A DNA stretch of 64,000 nucleotides from Aestuariivirga sp. (GCA_030680855.1 JAUXUN010000009.1:1-64000), one strand, 5' to 3'. Shown: positions 24,417 through 34,622, counted from the stretch's first letter. The notes: generated by a model not told the origin, from the sequence alone. Made by a program: numbers and translations.

Positions 24417-24551
24417 GCGGCGAAGCTAGCACAAAGATTCGCCGTGTCACGAGAAATATTACGGAAATGTGTCTTGACTTTGAAAGAGCCCGGCTTGTGT
24501 TCCCGTTTGTTTCCCTTAAAAGGGCGCATCACAGGTGACACGAGGATTCCC

Positions 24552-25877
24552 ATGCGGCTTTCGCGGTATTTCATGCCCATTCTGAGAGATGACCCGAAGG
24601 AGGCGGAAATCGTCTCCCACAAGCTTATGCTGCGGGCGGGCATGGTCAGGCAGGAGGCGGCGGGCAACTACTCCTGGTTGCCGATGGGCTTCCGGGTTCT
24701 CAAGAAGATTGAGCAAATCGTGCGGGAGGAACAGGACCGGGCCGGGGCCCTGGAGGTGCTTATGCCCACCATTCAACCCGCTGAATTATGGAAGAAATCC
24801 GGGCGTTATGACGCCTATGGCAAGGAGATGCTGCGGATCAAGGACCGGCACGACCGGGAGATGCTCTATGGCCCGACCAACGAGGAAATGATCACCGACA
24901 TCTTCCGCCAGGGGGTGCAAAGCTACAAGGACCTGCCGCGCAACCTGTACCACATCCAATGGAAGTTCCGCGACGAGGTGCGGCCGCGCTTTGGCGTGAT
25001 GCGGGGGCGCGAGTTCCTGATGAAGGATGCCTATACCTTCGATGTGAGCCGCGAGGCGGGGCAGCATGCCTACAACAAGATGTTCGTGAGCTATCTTCGG
25101 ACCTTCGCCCGCATGGGGCTCAAGGCGGTTCCGATGCGGGCGGAAACGGGACCCATTGGCGGCTCGGACAGCCATGAGTTTCTGGTTCTGGCGGACACCG
25201 GCGAGAGCGGGGTTTTCTTTGACGGCGATTTCCATGCGATGGACTGGAACAAGGTTGAGGTTGATTACGACGACGTGAATGCCGTTGCCAAGCTGGTGGA
25301 GAGCTTCACGTCGAAATATGCGGCGACCGACGAGAAGCATGACGCGGCAGAATTCGAGCGCCGGGTGCCGGCGCCCAAGCGCATGACCGGGCGCGGCATT
25401 GAAGTCGGCCATATCTTTTTCTTCGGCACGAAATATTCGGAACCCCTGGGCTGCGAGGTGCAAGGCGCTGACGGCAAGAAGGTGGCAGTGCAATCCGGCT
25501 CCTACGGCATTGGCGTGTCGCGCCTCGTTGGCGGCATCATTGAAGCAAGCCATGACGATGCGGGGATCATCTGGCCGGAGGCGGTGGCGCCATTCCAGGT
25601 GGGGCTGATCAATCTCAAGGTTGGCGATGCGGCGAGCGACGAGGCCTGCCTTAAAATTTACAAGGCGCTGCAGGCCAAGGGCGTTGATGTTCTGTTTGAT
25701 GACAAGGAAGGCGGAGCGGGCGGCAAGTTTGCGGCGATGGACCTGATCGGTTTGCCCTGGCAGGTGATCATCGGGCCGCGTGGCTTGAAGGACGGGATTG
25801 CCGAGGTGAAGAACCGCAAGACGGGCGCGCGCGAGAACGTGGCGCTGGACCAGGTTGTGGGACGCTTTACCGCCTGA
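24552..25877 (+). CDS. proS: Prolyl-tRNA synthetase, short alphaproteobacterial form
   Basis: 441-aa class II synthetase charging tRNA-Pro. Motif 1 lies around [24 protein letters not shown], motif 2 is [26 protein letters not shown], motif 3 is [17 protein letters not shown], and an anticodon-binding domain follows (from about 345). The roughly 180-residue editing (INS) domain of the E. coli type is missing, which is normal for alphaproteobacterial ProRS and usually offset by a separate YbaK/ProXp protein. ATG 24552 starts the family N terminus [11 protein letters not shown]; the long in-frame extension upstream runs into the promoter and small RNA. A -35-like TTGACT is at 24474. Overlaps lolC by one base. 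Confidence 0.95.
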   Translation: MRLSRYFMPILRDDPKEAEIVSHKLMLRAGMVRQEAAGNYSWLPMGFRVLKKIEQIVREEQDRAGALEVLMPTIQPAELWKKSGRYDAYGKEMLRIKDRHDREMLYGPTNEEMITDIFRQGVQSYKDLPRNLYHIQWKFRDEVRPRFGVMRGREFLMKDAYTFDVSREAGQHAYNKMFVSYLRTFARMGLKAVPMRAETGPIGGSDSHEFLVLADTGESGVFFDGDFHAMDWNKVEVDYDDVNAVAKLVESFTSKYAATDEKHDAAEFERRVPAPKRMTGRGIEVGHIFFFGTKYSEPLGCEVQGADGKKVAVQSGSYGIGVSRLVGGIIEASHDDAGIIWPEAVAPFQVGLINLKVGDAASDEACLKIYKALQAKGVDVLFDDKEGGAGGKFAAMDLIGLPWQVIIGPRGLKDGIAEVKNRKTGARENVALDQVVGRFTA

Positions 25878-27187
25878 TGGAAAATGACCTTCCCGATACG
25901 AAGCCCTTCGCCAATTTCGAATGGATGCTGGCGCTCCGATACCTGCGGGCGCGGCGGAAGGAAAGTTTCATTTCGGTCATTTCGCTGTTTTCATTTCTCG
26001 GCATCATGCTGGGGGTTGCCACGCTGATTGTGGTGATGTCGGTTCTCAACGGATTCCGCGCCGAATTGCTGGACAAGATTCTTGGATTCTCCGGGCACGC
26101 CACCTTCTATCATCAGGACCTGAGCCCGATTCCGGATTTCAAGGAAATCCAGGCGCGGCTTGAAAAGGTGGGCGGGGTCAAGCGGGTGATTTCGTTGGTC
26201 GAAGGGCAGGCGATGGCCTCATCGCTCAAGAGCAGTACTGGTGTGCTGGTGCGCGGCATTGCGGAAGCCGATATCGAGAAGCTTTCCAGCATCAACAACA
26301 AGGATTTGCAGACATCGATTTCCGAACCAGGCATTTCCGACCTGACGCCTTCCTTTGCGGGGTTCGACAAATCGGAAGGCATTGCGGTTGGCGAGCGGCT
26401 GGCGTGGCGGCACCAGCTCAAATTAGGCAGCATGCTGACGATCATTTCACCCGACGGCCCGGACACGGTGATGGGCACTGCGCCGCGCATCCGCGATTTT
26501 CCGGTGGTCGCCATCTTCAAGATCGGCATGTCGGAATATGACGAGGGCATCGCCTATCTGCCGCTTGCCGATGCGCAGGAATTTTTTGTTTCCGAGGAGG
26601 GCGCCACCGGGCTTGAAGTGATGGTGGAGTCGCCTGATGACATTGCGGCCGTTGTTCCGGCGCTGCGCGACGCGGCGGGCCCCGACCTTTGGATGCAGAC
26701 GTGGAAAGACCGGAACCAGGCCTTTTTCAACGCACTGGCGGTTGAGCGCAATGTGATGTTCCTGGTGCTGACGATGATCATCCTAGTGGCGGCCCTCAAC
26801 ATAATTTCCGGGCTCATCATGCTGGTGAAGGACAAGGGCCATGACATTGCCATCCTGCGCACCATGGGGGCGACGCGGGGCGCGGTGCAGCGGGTGTTCC
26901 TGATCACGGGAGCGGCCATCGGCGTGGTGGGCACTTTCGCCGGGTTCATTCTGGGGATTCTTATTTGCCTCAATGTGGAAAGCATCCGGCAATTCGTGCA
27001 GTGGCTTTCGGGCGTTGATCCCTTCAATGCAGAGATCTATTACCTGGCGCAATTGCCGGCGGTGATCGACTACACGCAGACGTTCTGGATCGTGGTGATG
27101 TCGCTGGTCCTTTCGTTCCTTGCAACGCTTTATCCCTCATGGCGGGCGGCCAAGCTCGATCCGGTTGAAGCCCTGAGGTACGAATAA
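25877..27187 (+). CDS. lolC: Lipoprotein-releasing ABC transporter permease LolC/LolE
   Basis: 436-aa inner-membrane permease that, with LolD, extracts lipoproteins for transfer to LolA. N-terminal [50 protein letters not shown] is the typical first helix region; a large periplasmic MacB-like domain (about 60-270) and three C-terminal helices follow (ending [10 protein letters not shown]). Only one such permease gene is present, as in most alphaproteobacteria, so a homodimer is likely. The start overlaps the proS stop and the stop overlaps lolD. Confidence 0.94.
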   Translation: MENDLPDTKPFANFEWMLALRYLRARRKESFISVISLFSFLGIMLGVATLIVVMSVLNGFRAELLDKILGFSGHATFYHQDLSPIPDFKEIQARLEKVGGVKRVISLVEGQAMASSLKSSTGVLVRGIAEADIEKLSSINNKDLQTSISEPGISDLTPSFAGFDKSEGIAVGERLAWRHQLKLGSMLTIISPDGPDTVMGTAPRIRDFPVVAIFKIGMSEYDEGIAYLPLADAQEFFVSEEGATGLEVMVESPDDIAAVVPALRDAAGPDLWMQTWKDRNQAFFNALAVERNVMFLVLTMIILVAALNIISGLIMLVKDKGHDIAILRTMGATRGAVQRVFLITGAAIGVVGTFAGFILGILICLNVESIRQFVQWLSGVDPFNAEIYYLAQLPAVIDYTQTFWIVVMSLVLSFLATLYPSWRAAKLDPVEALRYE

Positions 27188-27870
27188 TGACGCCTGCCCT
27201 TGAGCTTCGCCATGTGGCCCGCTCCTATGCGGAAGGGGCAGGGCGTCTCGATATTTTCAAGGACCTGGCGCTGGAGGTTTACGCCGGCGAGATCGTCGCG
27301 CTGGTGGGCCAGTCGGGGGCGGGCAAATCCTCGCTGCTGCATATTGCCGGGCTGCTGGAAGCGCCGACCTCAGGCGAGGTTTTCATTTCCGGGCAGAACT
27401 GTACCGCACTTGACGATGCGGCGCGCACCCGCATCCGGCGGATCGGCATTGGCTTTGTCTATCAGTTCCATCACCTGTTGCCGGAATTCTCGGCGCTGGA
27501 AAATGTCGTCATGCCGCAACTGATTGCGGGGGCAGCAAAGCCTGCGGCGGTGGAGCGGGCGAAAGACTTGCTGGACCGGCTGGGGCTGGCGGAGCGCTTT
27601 GAGCACCGGCCTTCGGAAATGTCAGGCGGCGAACAGCAGCGGGTGGCCATTGCACGGGCTATTGCCAACCGGCCTTTGTTGCTGCTGGCCGACGAACCCA
27701 CGGGCAATCTTGATCCGGATACGGCGGCGCGGGTGCATGTGGAATTCCTGCGGCTTATCAAGGAGGAAGGGCTGGGCGCCCTCATTGCCACCCATAATAT
27801 TCCACTGGCGAGCCGCATGAGCCGGATCGTGAGCCTGCAGTCCGGCATTCTTGTGGATGGGCTGGCCTAG
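27187..27870 (+). CDS. lolD: Lipoprotein-releasing ABC transporter ATPase LolD
   Basis: 227-aa ATPase of the Lol release complex. Walker A is GQSGAGKSS (residues 41-49), the signature is [14 protein letters not shown], and Walker B is [13 protein letters not shown]. Standard size. It is translationally coupled to lolC (TAATG) and followed by dnaE after 40 bases. Assignment to LolD rather than another MacB-type ATPase rests on the adjacent LolC-type permease. Confidence 0.94.
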   Translation: MTPALELRHVARSYAEGAGRLDIFKDLALEVYAGEIVALVGQSGAGKSSLLHIAGLLEAPTSGEVFISGQNCTALDDAARTRIRRIGIGFVYQFHHLLPEFSALENVVMPQLIAGAAKPAAVERAKDLLDRLGLAERFEHRPSEMSGGEQQRVAIARAIANRPLLLLADEPTGNLDPDTAARVHVEFLRLIKEEGLGALIATHNIPLASRMSRIVSLQSGILVDGLA

Positions 27871-27909
27871 GACCTGACGGCAAGGGCGAATCTGGTCTAG
27901 ACTTGGCGG

Positions 27910-30900
27910 ATGGCCGCTGATTCAAAACTTCTGACCTTCATTCATTTGCGGGCGCATTCCGCCTATTCGCTGGCGGAAGGGGCGCTGCACATCAAGCAGA
28001 TGGCGGTGCTGGCCAAGGAAGCGGGCATGCCGGCGCTGGCCATTACCGATTCGGGCAATCTTTTCGGGGCGCTGGAATTTTCGGAAGCGCTGGCCGACAA
28101 GGGCATTCAGCCGATTATCGGTTGTTCGCTGCGGGTGGAAACCCATGCGGCTGCCGCTGAGGCGACGGCGAAGGCCCAGCCCCATCCTAAGAAGCTGCCG
28201 CCGCTGGTGCTGCTGGCGAAGGATGAAACGGGTTACCGCAACCTGATGAAGCTTTCGAGCCGGGCCTATTTGCAGACGCCGGAAAGCGAGTTGCCGCATG
28301 TGACCTGGGAGATGCTCGAGGGGCTGAGCGCGGGGCTCATTTGTTTATCCGGCGGTCCTGATGGGCCGATCGATGAAGCGCTCGTTCAGGGGCAGAGTTC
28401 GCTGGCGCGGCATTTGGTGGAACGCCTCAAGAGGCTGTTTGGCGACCGTTTCTATATTGAATTGCAGCGCCATGGCACGGACGCGGAGCGCGCGGCCGAG
28501 GCTGGCCTGGTTGAGCTGGCCTATGAGCTTGAGGTGCCGCTGGTGGCTACCAACCAGGTTTATTTCGCAAGGCCTGACGACTACGCGGCGCATGACGCGC
28601 TGATCTGCATTGCCGAGGGGCAGGTCGTTTCAGCCGATGACCGCAGGCGGGTGACGCCGGAACATTATTTCAAATCACAGCAGGAAATGGCAGCGCTGTT
28701 TGCCGATATTCCCGAGGCCATCGAAAACACCGTCGAGATTGCCCAGCGCTGCGCTTACATCGTGAAGGGCCATGCACCGATTCTGCCGCGTTTCAGCGCC
28801 GGCGACGAGGCGGAGGAATTACGGCGTCAGGCAAAGGAGGGGCTGGCGCACCGGCTTGCCACAGTTGGCATGGCCGAGGGCTATTCGCTCGAGATCTATC
28901 AGGAGCGGCTGGAATTCGAGCTCGGGGTGATCATCAAGATGCGCTATCCCGGCTATTTCCTGATCGTGGCCGATTTCATCAAATGGGCCAAGGCGCAGGG
29001 CATTCCGGTAGGGCCAGGGCGCGGCTCGGGGGCGGGTTCTCTGGTGGCCTATTCGCTCACCATCACCGATCTTGATCCCTTGCGGTTCCAACTTCTATTT
29101 GAACGCTTCCTTAATCCGGACCGCGTGTCGATGCCCGACTTCGACATCGACTTCTGCCAGGATCGGCGCGACGAGGTGATTGACTATGTGCAGGAGCGCT
29201 ATGGCAAAGACCATGTGGCGCAGATCATCACCTTCGGAAAGCTGCAGGCGCGGGCCGTGTGCCGCGACGTGGGCCGGGTGCTGCAGATGCCCTATATGCA
29301 AGTGGACCGGATTTCAAAACTGATCCCGATGAACCCGGCAAACCCGATTGGCTTGAAGCAGGCCATCGACGGGGAACCGCGCATTCAGGAAGAGCGCGAC
29401 CGCGATCCCACGGTGCGGCGCATGCTGGACATCGGCCTGAAGCTGGAAGGGCTTTACCGCCATGCCTCGACCCATGCGGCGGGGCTGGTAATCGGTGACC
29501 GGCCTTTGGAAGAGCTGGTGCCGCTTTACCGCGATCCGCGCTCGACGCTGCCGGCCACGCAATTCAATATGAAATATGTGGAAAAAGCCGGGCTGGTGAA
29601 GTTCGACTTTCTTGGATTGAAGACGCTGACGGTGATTGACAAGGCGCTGAAGCTTATCCATGCGCGGAAGTCTGATTTCGATATCGCGAAAATTCCGCTG
29701 GATGATGGGCCGACCTACCACATGCTGGCGCAGGGCGACACGGTGGGCGTGTTCCAGCTGGAAAGCTCCGGCATGAAGGATGCGGTGCGCCAGATGCGGG
29801 CCGACCGGTTTGAGGATTTGATCGCGCTTGTCGCCTTGTACCGCCCAGGCCCCATGGCGAATATCCCCACCTATTGCGCGCGCAAGCTGGGCAAGGAACC
29901 GATCGAGTATCTGCATCCGAAGCTTGAGCCCATCCTCAAGGAAACCTTCGGCGTCATCACCTATCAGGAACAGGTGCAGCAGATTGCCAAGGACCTGGCG
30001 GGCTATACGCTGGCGGAAGCCGATCTCCTGCGCCGCGCCATGGGCAAGAAAATCAAGTCCGAAATGGATGACCAGCGCGAGCGCTTTCTGACGGGCGCCA
30101 CCGATCAGGGCGTTGACCGCAACATCGCCATCCAGATATTCGAGGCCTGCGCCAAGTTTGCCGAATATGGCTTCAACAAATCGCATTCGGCGCCTTACGC
30201 CTACATCAGCTACCAGACGGCCTATCTCAAAGCCAATTTCCCGGTGGAATTCCTTGCGGCCTCGATGACGCTGGACATGGGCAACACGGACAAGCTGCAA
30301 GTGTTCCGTGATGAGGCCCTGCGCATGGGGATCAAGGTGGCACCGCCTTCGGTCAATGCCAGCGCCATTGATTTCGGGGTGCGCGACGGGGTTATTTTCT
30401 ATTCGCTTGCGGCTTTGAAAAATGTGGGCGTCGGCGCCATCCAGCATTTGATTGCGACGCGCGAGGCGGGCGGGCGCTTCACTTCGCTGGGGGATTTCGC
30501 ACGGCGGGTGCAAGGCTCGGTGCTGAACAAGCGGGCTTTGGAAAGCCTGGCGAAGGCGGGAGCTTTTGACGAGATCAATGGCAACCGGGCGCAGGTTCTG
30601 GCGGGGGTTGAAACGATAATTGCCACATCGAGCCGCACCAGTGCGGAGGCCGATGCGGGGCAGAATGATTTGTTCGGGGCTGCAACGGGTACGAAGGAAG
30701 AGTTGGTTTTGCCGCTCCGCGATGTGTGGCTGCCGATGGAAAGGCTATCCCAGGAGTTCGAGGCGGTGGGGTTTTATCTCTCGGGGCATCCACTGGATGA
30801 TTACATGAAGCCATTGGCAAAACTTGGGGTCGATACCTGGGCATCTTTCCAGAACAAGGCGCTGGCCAAGGGGGCGAGCGCAGGAAAGCTTGCAGGGACT

Positions 30901-31353
30901 ATCACGCATCGGCAGGAACGGCGCTCGAAGGCTGGCAACAAGTTTGCCTTTATCGGTTTCTCCGATCCCACCGGTCAATTCGAAGCCATTTGCTTTTCGG
31001 ATACGCTGGCGGCGGCGCGGGATTTGCTCGAGCCGGGCAAGGCGGTGATCGCGCGGGTTGAGTGCGATGTGGACGGCGAAGAAATCAAGCTGCGGCTGCA
31101 GGGGGTTGAAGTTCTTGACAAGGCGGCTTCGGCGATTGTCACAGGGCTTACGATTTTTGTGCGCGATACGAAGCCGCTGGATTCCATTGCGCTGCGCCTG
31201 AGTTCCGGCGGCAAGGCGCCAGTGCGGATGATATTGCAGCTGGAGTCGGGCCGCGAAGTTGAACTGGCGCTCGGCAACAAGTTCGCCATCACGCCGCAGA
31301 TCAAGGGGGCCATCAAGGCCATACAAGGCGTTGTTGATGTGCATGATTTTTGA
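27910..31353 (+). CDS. dnaE: DNA polymerase III alpha subunit
   Basis: 1147-aa replicative polymerase. Domains in order: PHP (from residue 10, HLRAHSAYSLAEGALHIKQM), polymerase palm with the catalytic acidic motif MPDFDIDFCQDRRDEVIDYV (about 407-425), fingers with LVPLYRDPRSTLPATQFNMK, tandem helix-hairpin-helix region (SVNASAIDFGVRDGVIFYSLAALKNVGVGAI), and an OB fold (about 990-1070, KLAGTITHRQERRSKAGNKFAFIGF). The PHP active site shows H-S-A where exonuclease-active PHP domains have H-S-D, so PHP proofreading is probably lost, as in many proteobacteria. Normal length and last in the conserved block. Confidence 0.96.
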   Translation: MAADSKLLTFIHLRAHSAYSLAEGALHIKQMAVLAKEAGMPALAITDSGNLFGALEFSEALADKGIQPIIGCSLRVETHAAAAEATAKAQPHPKKLPPLVLLAKDETGYRNLMKLSSRAYLQTPESELPHVTWEMLEGLSAGLICLSGGPDGPIDEALVQGQSSLARHLVERLKRLFGDRFYIELQRHGTDAERAAEAGLVELAYELEVPLVATNQVYFARPDDYAAHDALICIAEGQVVSADDRRRVTPEHYFKSQQEMAALFADIPEAIENTVEIAQRCAYIVKGHAPILPRFSAGDEAEELRRQAKEGLAHRLATVGMAEGYSLEIYQERLEFELGVIIKMRYPGYFLIVADFIKWAKAQGIPVGPGRGSGAGSLVAYSLTITDLDPLRFQLLFERFLNPDRVSMPDFDIDFCQDRRDEVIDYVQERYGKDHVAQIITFGKLQARAVCRDVGRVLQMPYMQVDRISKLIPMNPANPIGLKQAIDGEPRIQEERDRDPTVRRMLDIGLKLEGLYRHASTHAAGLVIGDRPLEELVPLYRDPRSTLPATQFNMKYVEKAGLVKFDFLGLKTLTVIDKALKLIHARKSDFDIAKIPLDDGPTYHMLAQGDTVGVFQLESSGMKDAVRQMRADRFEDLIALVALYRPGPMANIPTYCARKLGKEPIEYLHPKLEPILKETFGVITYQEQVQQIAKDLAGYTLAEADLLRRAMGKKIKSEMDDQRERFLTGATDQGVDRNIAIQIFEACAKFAEYGFNKSHSAPYAYISYQTAYLKANFPVEFLAASMTLDMGNTDKLQVFRDEALRMGIKVAPPSVNASAIDFGVRDGVIFYSLAALKNVGVGAIQHLIATREAGGRFTSLGDFARRVQGSVLNKRALESLAKAGAFDEINGNRAQVLAGVETIIATSSRTSAEADAGQNDLFGAATGTKEELVLPLRDVWLPMERLSQEFEAVGFYLSGHPLDDYMKPLAKLGVDTWASFQNKALAKGASAGKLAGTITHRQERRSKAGNKFAFIGFSDPTGQFEAICFSDTLAAARDLLEPGKAVIARVECDVDGEEIKLRLQGVEVLDKAASAIVTGLTIFVRDTKPLDSIALRLSSGGKAPVRMILQLESGREVELALGNKFAITPQIKGAIKAIQGVVDVHDF

Positions 31354-31358
31354 TTTCC

Positions 31359-31371
31359 CCTCATGCTGAGG
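31359..31371. repeat. Short hairpin after dnaE
   Basis: CCTCA-tgc-TGAGG lies between the convergent ends of dnaE and the secreted-protein gene. CCTCATGCTGAGGA is a common core of rhizobial intergenic repeats; here only a fragment remains. Confidence 0.4.
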
Positions 31372-31377
31372 AATCAG

Positions 31378-31902
31378 CTAAGGCTCTTCAATCCCGCAAT
31401 TCTTGGCTAGGGTGATGATCACCGCTTCGGCGTCCCCCAGTTTGAAATGCGCTTCGTCGGAAAGCCACAGCCAGCTCCAACCCCAGCTCCATGCGAGCTT
31501 CAGGGTTTTGGCGGTGCGGAGTTCGGCGATGTCGGGGAGGTTTTCGCGGGTGAGGAGGCGCTTGTTTTTGGCGACGATCCAGAATTCCTCGCGCGGCAAT
31601 TTTTTGTCGATGGTGGCGATGAGTTCAATCTGGCCGCGGCTTGAGAGGGCATCCTCAAGCCGCAACTGTTGAGTCCATTTCAGGGGCTCCCCGGTCTGGC
31701 AGGTGATCGAGTAGAGGGCGGCGTAGTCAGAGGAGGCGGAAGCGATCAGGGTTGATGAGGCCAGGGTGGCCACATGGATGACTGCGCCATTTTCCGCCTT
31801 CGATTGCCCAAGGGTCCACGCACCCAGCTCCTGGGCTTGCGCTGGGGCTGCGGAACACAGGGTTAACAGCGCCATTAAAGGTAATTTAGGCTTTAGTTTC
31901 AT
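31378..31902 (-). CDS. Secreted protein of unknown function
   Basis: 174 aa with a clear signal peptide (MKLKPKLPLMALLTLCSAAPAQA, cleavage near residue 23). The mature part begins QELGAWTLGQSKAENGAVIHVATLASS and includes two cysteines (ITCQTGE and KNCGIEEP), probably a disulfide, and a tryptophan cluster LAWSWGWSWLWLSDEAHFKL. The start and layout loosely recall invasion-associated locus B-type periplasmic proteins (a beta-sandwich with GAWT near the mature N terminus), but I do not recognise the family with confidence. Convergent with dnaE. Confidence 0.6.
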   Translation of the reverse strand: MKLKPKLPLMALLTLCSAAPAQAQELGAWTLGQSKAENGAVIHVATLASSTLIASASSDYAALYSITCQTGEPLKWTQQLRLEDALSSRGQIELIATIDKKLPREEFWIVAKNKRLLTRENLPDIAELRTAKTLKLAWSWGWSWLWLSDEAHFKLGDAEAVIITLAKNCGIEEP

Positions 31903-32050
31903 TATGTTGGCGGGCCGTGGTTTGAATAGCTGGTATGCCGCCCCATATTAGCTCCTGATTTGCTATATTCCCAGCGAAACGCCTAAAATGGCGTGATTCA
32001 TGTTAGAGAAACCGCCGGCCCAAAAGGCCCGTGTTGGAGACCCGGACGCC

Positions 32051-32956
32051 ATGAAACCTTTTGCCATCGCCGGCATTCAGATGCACCTGAACCACGGCTC
32101 AAATATTCTGGCCATGCGGCAGCGGCTGGACCTTACCATGCATCTCTACCCTTGGGTGCAGATGGCCATGTTTTCGGAACTTGCAGCCTTCGGTCCGCTT
32201 TTGCAGCATGCCCAACCGCTTCCCGGAACGGTGGAGGCGGATTTCCAGGATATGGCGCGGCATCACCGCATCTGGCTGGTGAACGGCTCCATGTATGAAC
32301 GGCGCGAGGGCGGCATTTTCAACACCACCTCGGTGATCAATCCGGAGGGCGAGATTGTCGGGCGCTACCGCAAGATGTTTCCGTTCCGGCCCTTGGAGCA
32401 GGGGGTGCAGGCGGGACGCGAATTCCTGGCTTTTGATATTGAAGGCGTCGGCAAGTTCGGGGTGCTGAACTGCTATGATATCTGGTTTCCGGAAACCTCG
32501 CGGCAGCTTACGGCCATGGGGGTTGAAGTCATCCTCCATCCAGTGATGACGCATACAATTGACCGCGATGTGGACATCGCCATCAGCCATGCCACGTCGT
32601 CGATGATGCAGTGCTATGTTTTTGACGTGAATGGCTTGGGAGCAGGCGGCAACGGCCAGTCCTGCGTGTTTGATCCCTCCGGCCGGGCGCTTTACCGCGG
32701 CGATGCGACGGAACAGATTATCCCCATCGAAATCGATATGGAGCAGGTCTCGCGTTCGCGCGAGCGCGGCATCCGCGGGCTTGGCCAGATGAGCAAGGCC
32801 TTCCGCGACCGGCCTGCCAATTTCCCGGTTTATGAAAAAGGATTCGATACCACGTATCTGGACAGCCTCGGCCCGCTTGCCACGCCGCGCCGCGTTGACG
32901 AGGCCCCGCCCGCCAATGTTAAGACATTGCCGGTTCGGCGGAGTTTTGTGAAGTAG
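32051..32956 (+). CDS. Carbon-nitrogen hydrolase (nitrilase superfamily)
   Basis: 301-aa amidase or carbamoylase of unknown substrate. The Glu-Lys-Cys triad is visible: Glu in MAMFSELAAFGP, Lys in GRYRKMFPFRP and Cys in LNCYDIWFPETSR. Relatives include formamidase/aliphatic amidase and N-carbamoylputrescine hydrolases. I take ATG 32051, ten bases after GGAGA; an upstream in-frame ATG at 32000 adds a 17-residue leader with no clear ribosome site. It converges on an ATP-grasp gene with a double-hairpin repeat between. A shared pathway with that ligase (one enzyme forming and the other cleaving an amide) is speculation. Confidence 0.85.
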   Translation: MKPFAIAGIQMHLNHGSNILAMRQRLDLTMHLYPWVQMAMFSELAAFGPLLQHAQPLPGTVEADFQDMARHHRIWLVNGSMYERREGGIFNTTSVINPEGEIVGRYRKMFPFRPLEQGVQAGREFLAFDIEGVGKFGVLNCYDIWFPETSRQLTAMGVEVILHPVMTHTIDRDVDIAISHATSSMMQCYVFDVNGLGAGGNGQSCVFDPSGRALYRGDATEQIIPIEIDMEQVSRSRERGIRGLGQMSKAFRDRPANFPVYEKGFDTTYLDSLGPLATPRRVDEAPPANVKTLPVRRSFVK

Positions 32957-32984
32957 GCGTTCTGCAACCACACACTCTCTCATC

Positions 32985-33052
32985 ATGGCCGTGCTTGACA
33001 CGGCCATCTTGTTGTGAGGGCTGAAGAAGATGCCCGCATCAAGTGGGGGCAT
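32985..33052. repeat. Double-hairpin intergenic repeat
   Basis: Hairpin 1: ATGGCCGTG-cttga-CACGGCCAT (32985-33007). Hairpin 2: ATGCCCgC-atcaagt-GggGGCAT (33030-33052). The loops CTTGA and its complement TCAAG are shared with the other members of this family, but the stem sequences differ while staying paired. It lies between two convergent genes. Confidence 0.7.
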
Positions 33053-33075
33053 GATGAAAAGGTGGAGTAGTTCGT

Positions 33076-34533
33076 TCAAAACATCTTGTTCGCCGCGTGC
33101 ATCGGTGGCGGTGCGGGGGCGGAGGAGCCGGTGACGGCTATGGATTCAAACTCCCCGTTGATGGCTTTGACCCAGGCTTTGGCCCGGTCAGTCAATTGCC
33201 GGTCGTCGGTCTGGAAACGGCCGCGCGAAACCAGAATGCCGAGATCGGCGCCGTGGTAACGGTAGTCACCCGCTGTATAGACGCGGAGATAAAACGCCTC
33301 GTCCTCGTCGGAGACCACGAACCAGTCGATGGATTTCCGAACCAGCTTAATGACACCGTTTTCGTCCATGCGGTAAATGCCCGACGAGGGCGCCTTGGTT
33401 ATCATCTCGACCCGGTCGACCGGGTATTTCAGGATGAGCTGACTCCAGTTGTCGAATTCGGACCAGCGGTCCTGCACCTTGGCGAGATCAAGCTCCCACT
33501 CGACGTCCATGAATTCCAGCAGGTGGAACATGTAAATTGGGCAGCCGCCATAGGTGGAGGTGATGAGATTGGTGAGCGGCGAGGCGCCAGAGATGCGCGG
33601 ATTGATTTCACCGAGATAGACTTCGCGGGTATCCGTATCGATCAGGAAGTCCATGCAGAATGCGCCCTTATAGCCGGCCTTGTAAAGCTGGTTGCCGAGC
33701 TTCTGGGCCATTTCGGTGACGGCCTTGCGCTCCTTTTCCATGCCGCCGGTGAACACATCATTGCCGCACCAGCCGCCCTGGTAAGGGGTGACTTCGGGAA
33801 AGCCGGTGATATCGGTTTGCATGGGGCCAACCAGGGTGCCGTGGCGGGTGGCCACCGCTTCGACGGTGCCGGGCAGGTGGTTGATGCGGCGCATGACCTT
33901 GAGATCTTCCTTCACAAGGTCTTCTTCGTGGGTATACCAATCTGCCTCCGACTTGATGAAAAACGTGGTGCGCCCTGAGTCGCCGTAAGGCGTTTGGACG
34001 ACGAGGTCGCGGCCGAGGCTCGCCGTGTCGGCGAGGGCGCAGAGCTCTTCGTAGGTTTTGGCCCTGCCCAGGGTGTTGGGAGCACTCTGGATACCGGCCT
34101 CGTTGCCGAGTTGAGTGGTGATGATCTTGGAATCGATATGCTTGCGAAGCTTGGCGGGAGGAAGGGCGATCTTCAGGCCAAGCTCGCCGGCGAGAAATTC
34201 GGTTTCCTCGTCAAACATTACAAGCATAAGGAGGCCAGGCCCGCGTTCCTTGAGGCGGGCGCGCACTTCCTTGTGGCGCAAGAGGTAGTTGTTCACATCC
34301 TCGATGGACTTGAATTCGTGGGGGCCGTGCTCGCGTGGCACGACAATCTTGGGATGGCTGCCATCGAAGCTGTCGAAAAAATTTATGTATTCGAACTTGT
34401 TGATCCAGCGGCCGAGACCGAGAATGTTGTAAGGGGTGGGCGACAGGAAGGTGATGGGCGTCTGGTTTTGCCGGAAGTAGGCATAGATTTCCGACAGGCT
34501 TGTGAGTTTTGTCTTTTTTGCCGCTTTAGCCAA
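33076..34533 (-). CDS. ATP-grasp enzyme, biotin-carboxylase-like
   Basis: 485-aa ATP-grasp protein. The nucleotide-binding core spans about residues 100-330: the phosphate-binding loop region VVQTPYGDSGRTTFFI, and the Mg-binding acidic motif LGEINPRISGASPLTN. Homologs are often called biotin carboxylase, but no biotin carboxyl-carrier or carboxyltransferase gene is here, and the N-terminal domain (ITFLSPTPYNILGLGRWINKFEYINFFDSFDG) is unlike AccC. Peptide- or amide-ligase activity is more plausible, yet unproven. The start TTG 34533 (MAKAAKKTKLTS) is preceded by GGGGGGAGC at ideal spacing; longer alternatives at GTG 34551 lack one. Convergent with the nitrilase gene. Confidence 0.75.
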   Translation of the reverse strand: MAKAAKKTKLTSLSEIYAYFRQNQTPITFLSPTPYNILGLGRWINKFEYINFFDSFDGSHPKIVVPREHGPHEFKSIEDVNNYLLRHKEVRARLKERGPGLLMLVMFDEETEFLAGELGLKIALPPAKLRKHIDSKIITTQLGNEAGIQSAPNTLGRAKTYEELCALADTASLGRDLVVQTPYGDSGRTTFFIKSEADWYTHEEDLVKEDLKVMRRINHLPGTVEAVATRHGTLVGPMQTDITGFPEVTPYQGGWCGNDVFTGGMEKERKAVTEMAQKLGNQLYKAGYKGAFCMDFLIDTDTREVYLGEINPRISGASPLTNLITSTYGGCPIYMFHLLEFMDVEWELDLAKVQDRWSEFDNWSQLILKYPVDRVEMITKAPSSGIYRMDENGVIKLVRKSIDWFVVSDEDEAFYLRVYTAGDYRYHGADLGILVSRGRFQTDDRQLTDRAKAWVKAINGEFESIAVTGSSAPAPPPMHAANKMF

Positions 34534-34622
34534 AATTGCTCCCCCCAACACTTAAGTGGAGGCAAGTTAAGCCTAAATCACGGGATTAGAAAAGCCGTCG
34601 GGGGCGCCAGCGTCCTATATAT

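Noticed and set aside
24238-24551. Extending proS upstream to 24414
   Set aside because: The extra residues run through the promoter region and the candidate small RNA; the conserved family start is [11 protein letters not shown] at 24552.
31862-31885. A CtrA-like box inside the secreted-protein gene (TTAACAGCGCCATTAA)
   Set aside because: The spacer is eight bases, not seven, and it lies inside a signal-peptide coding region.
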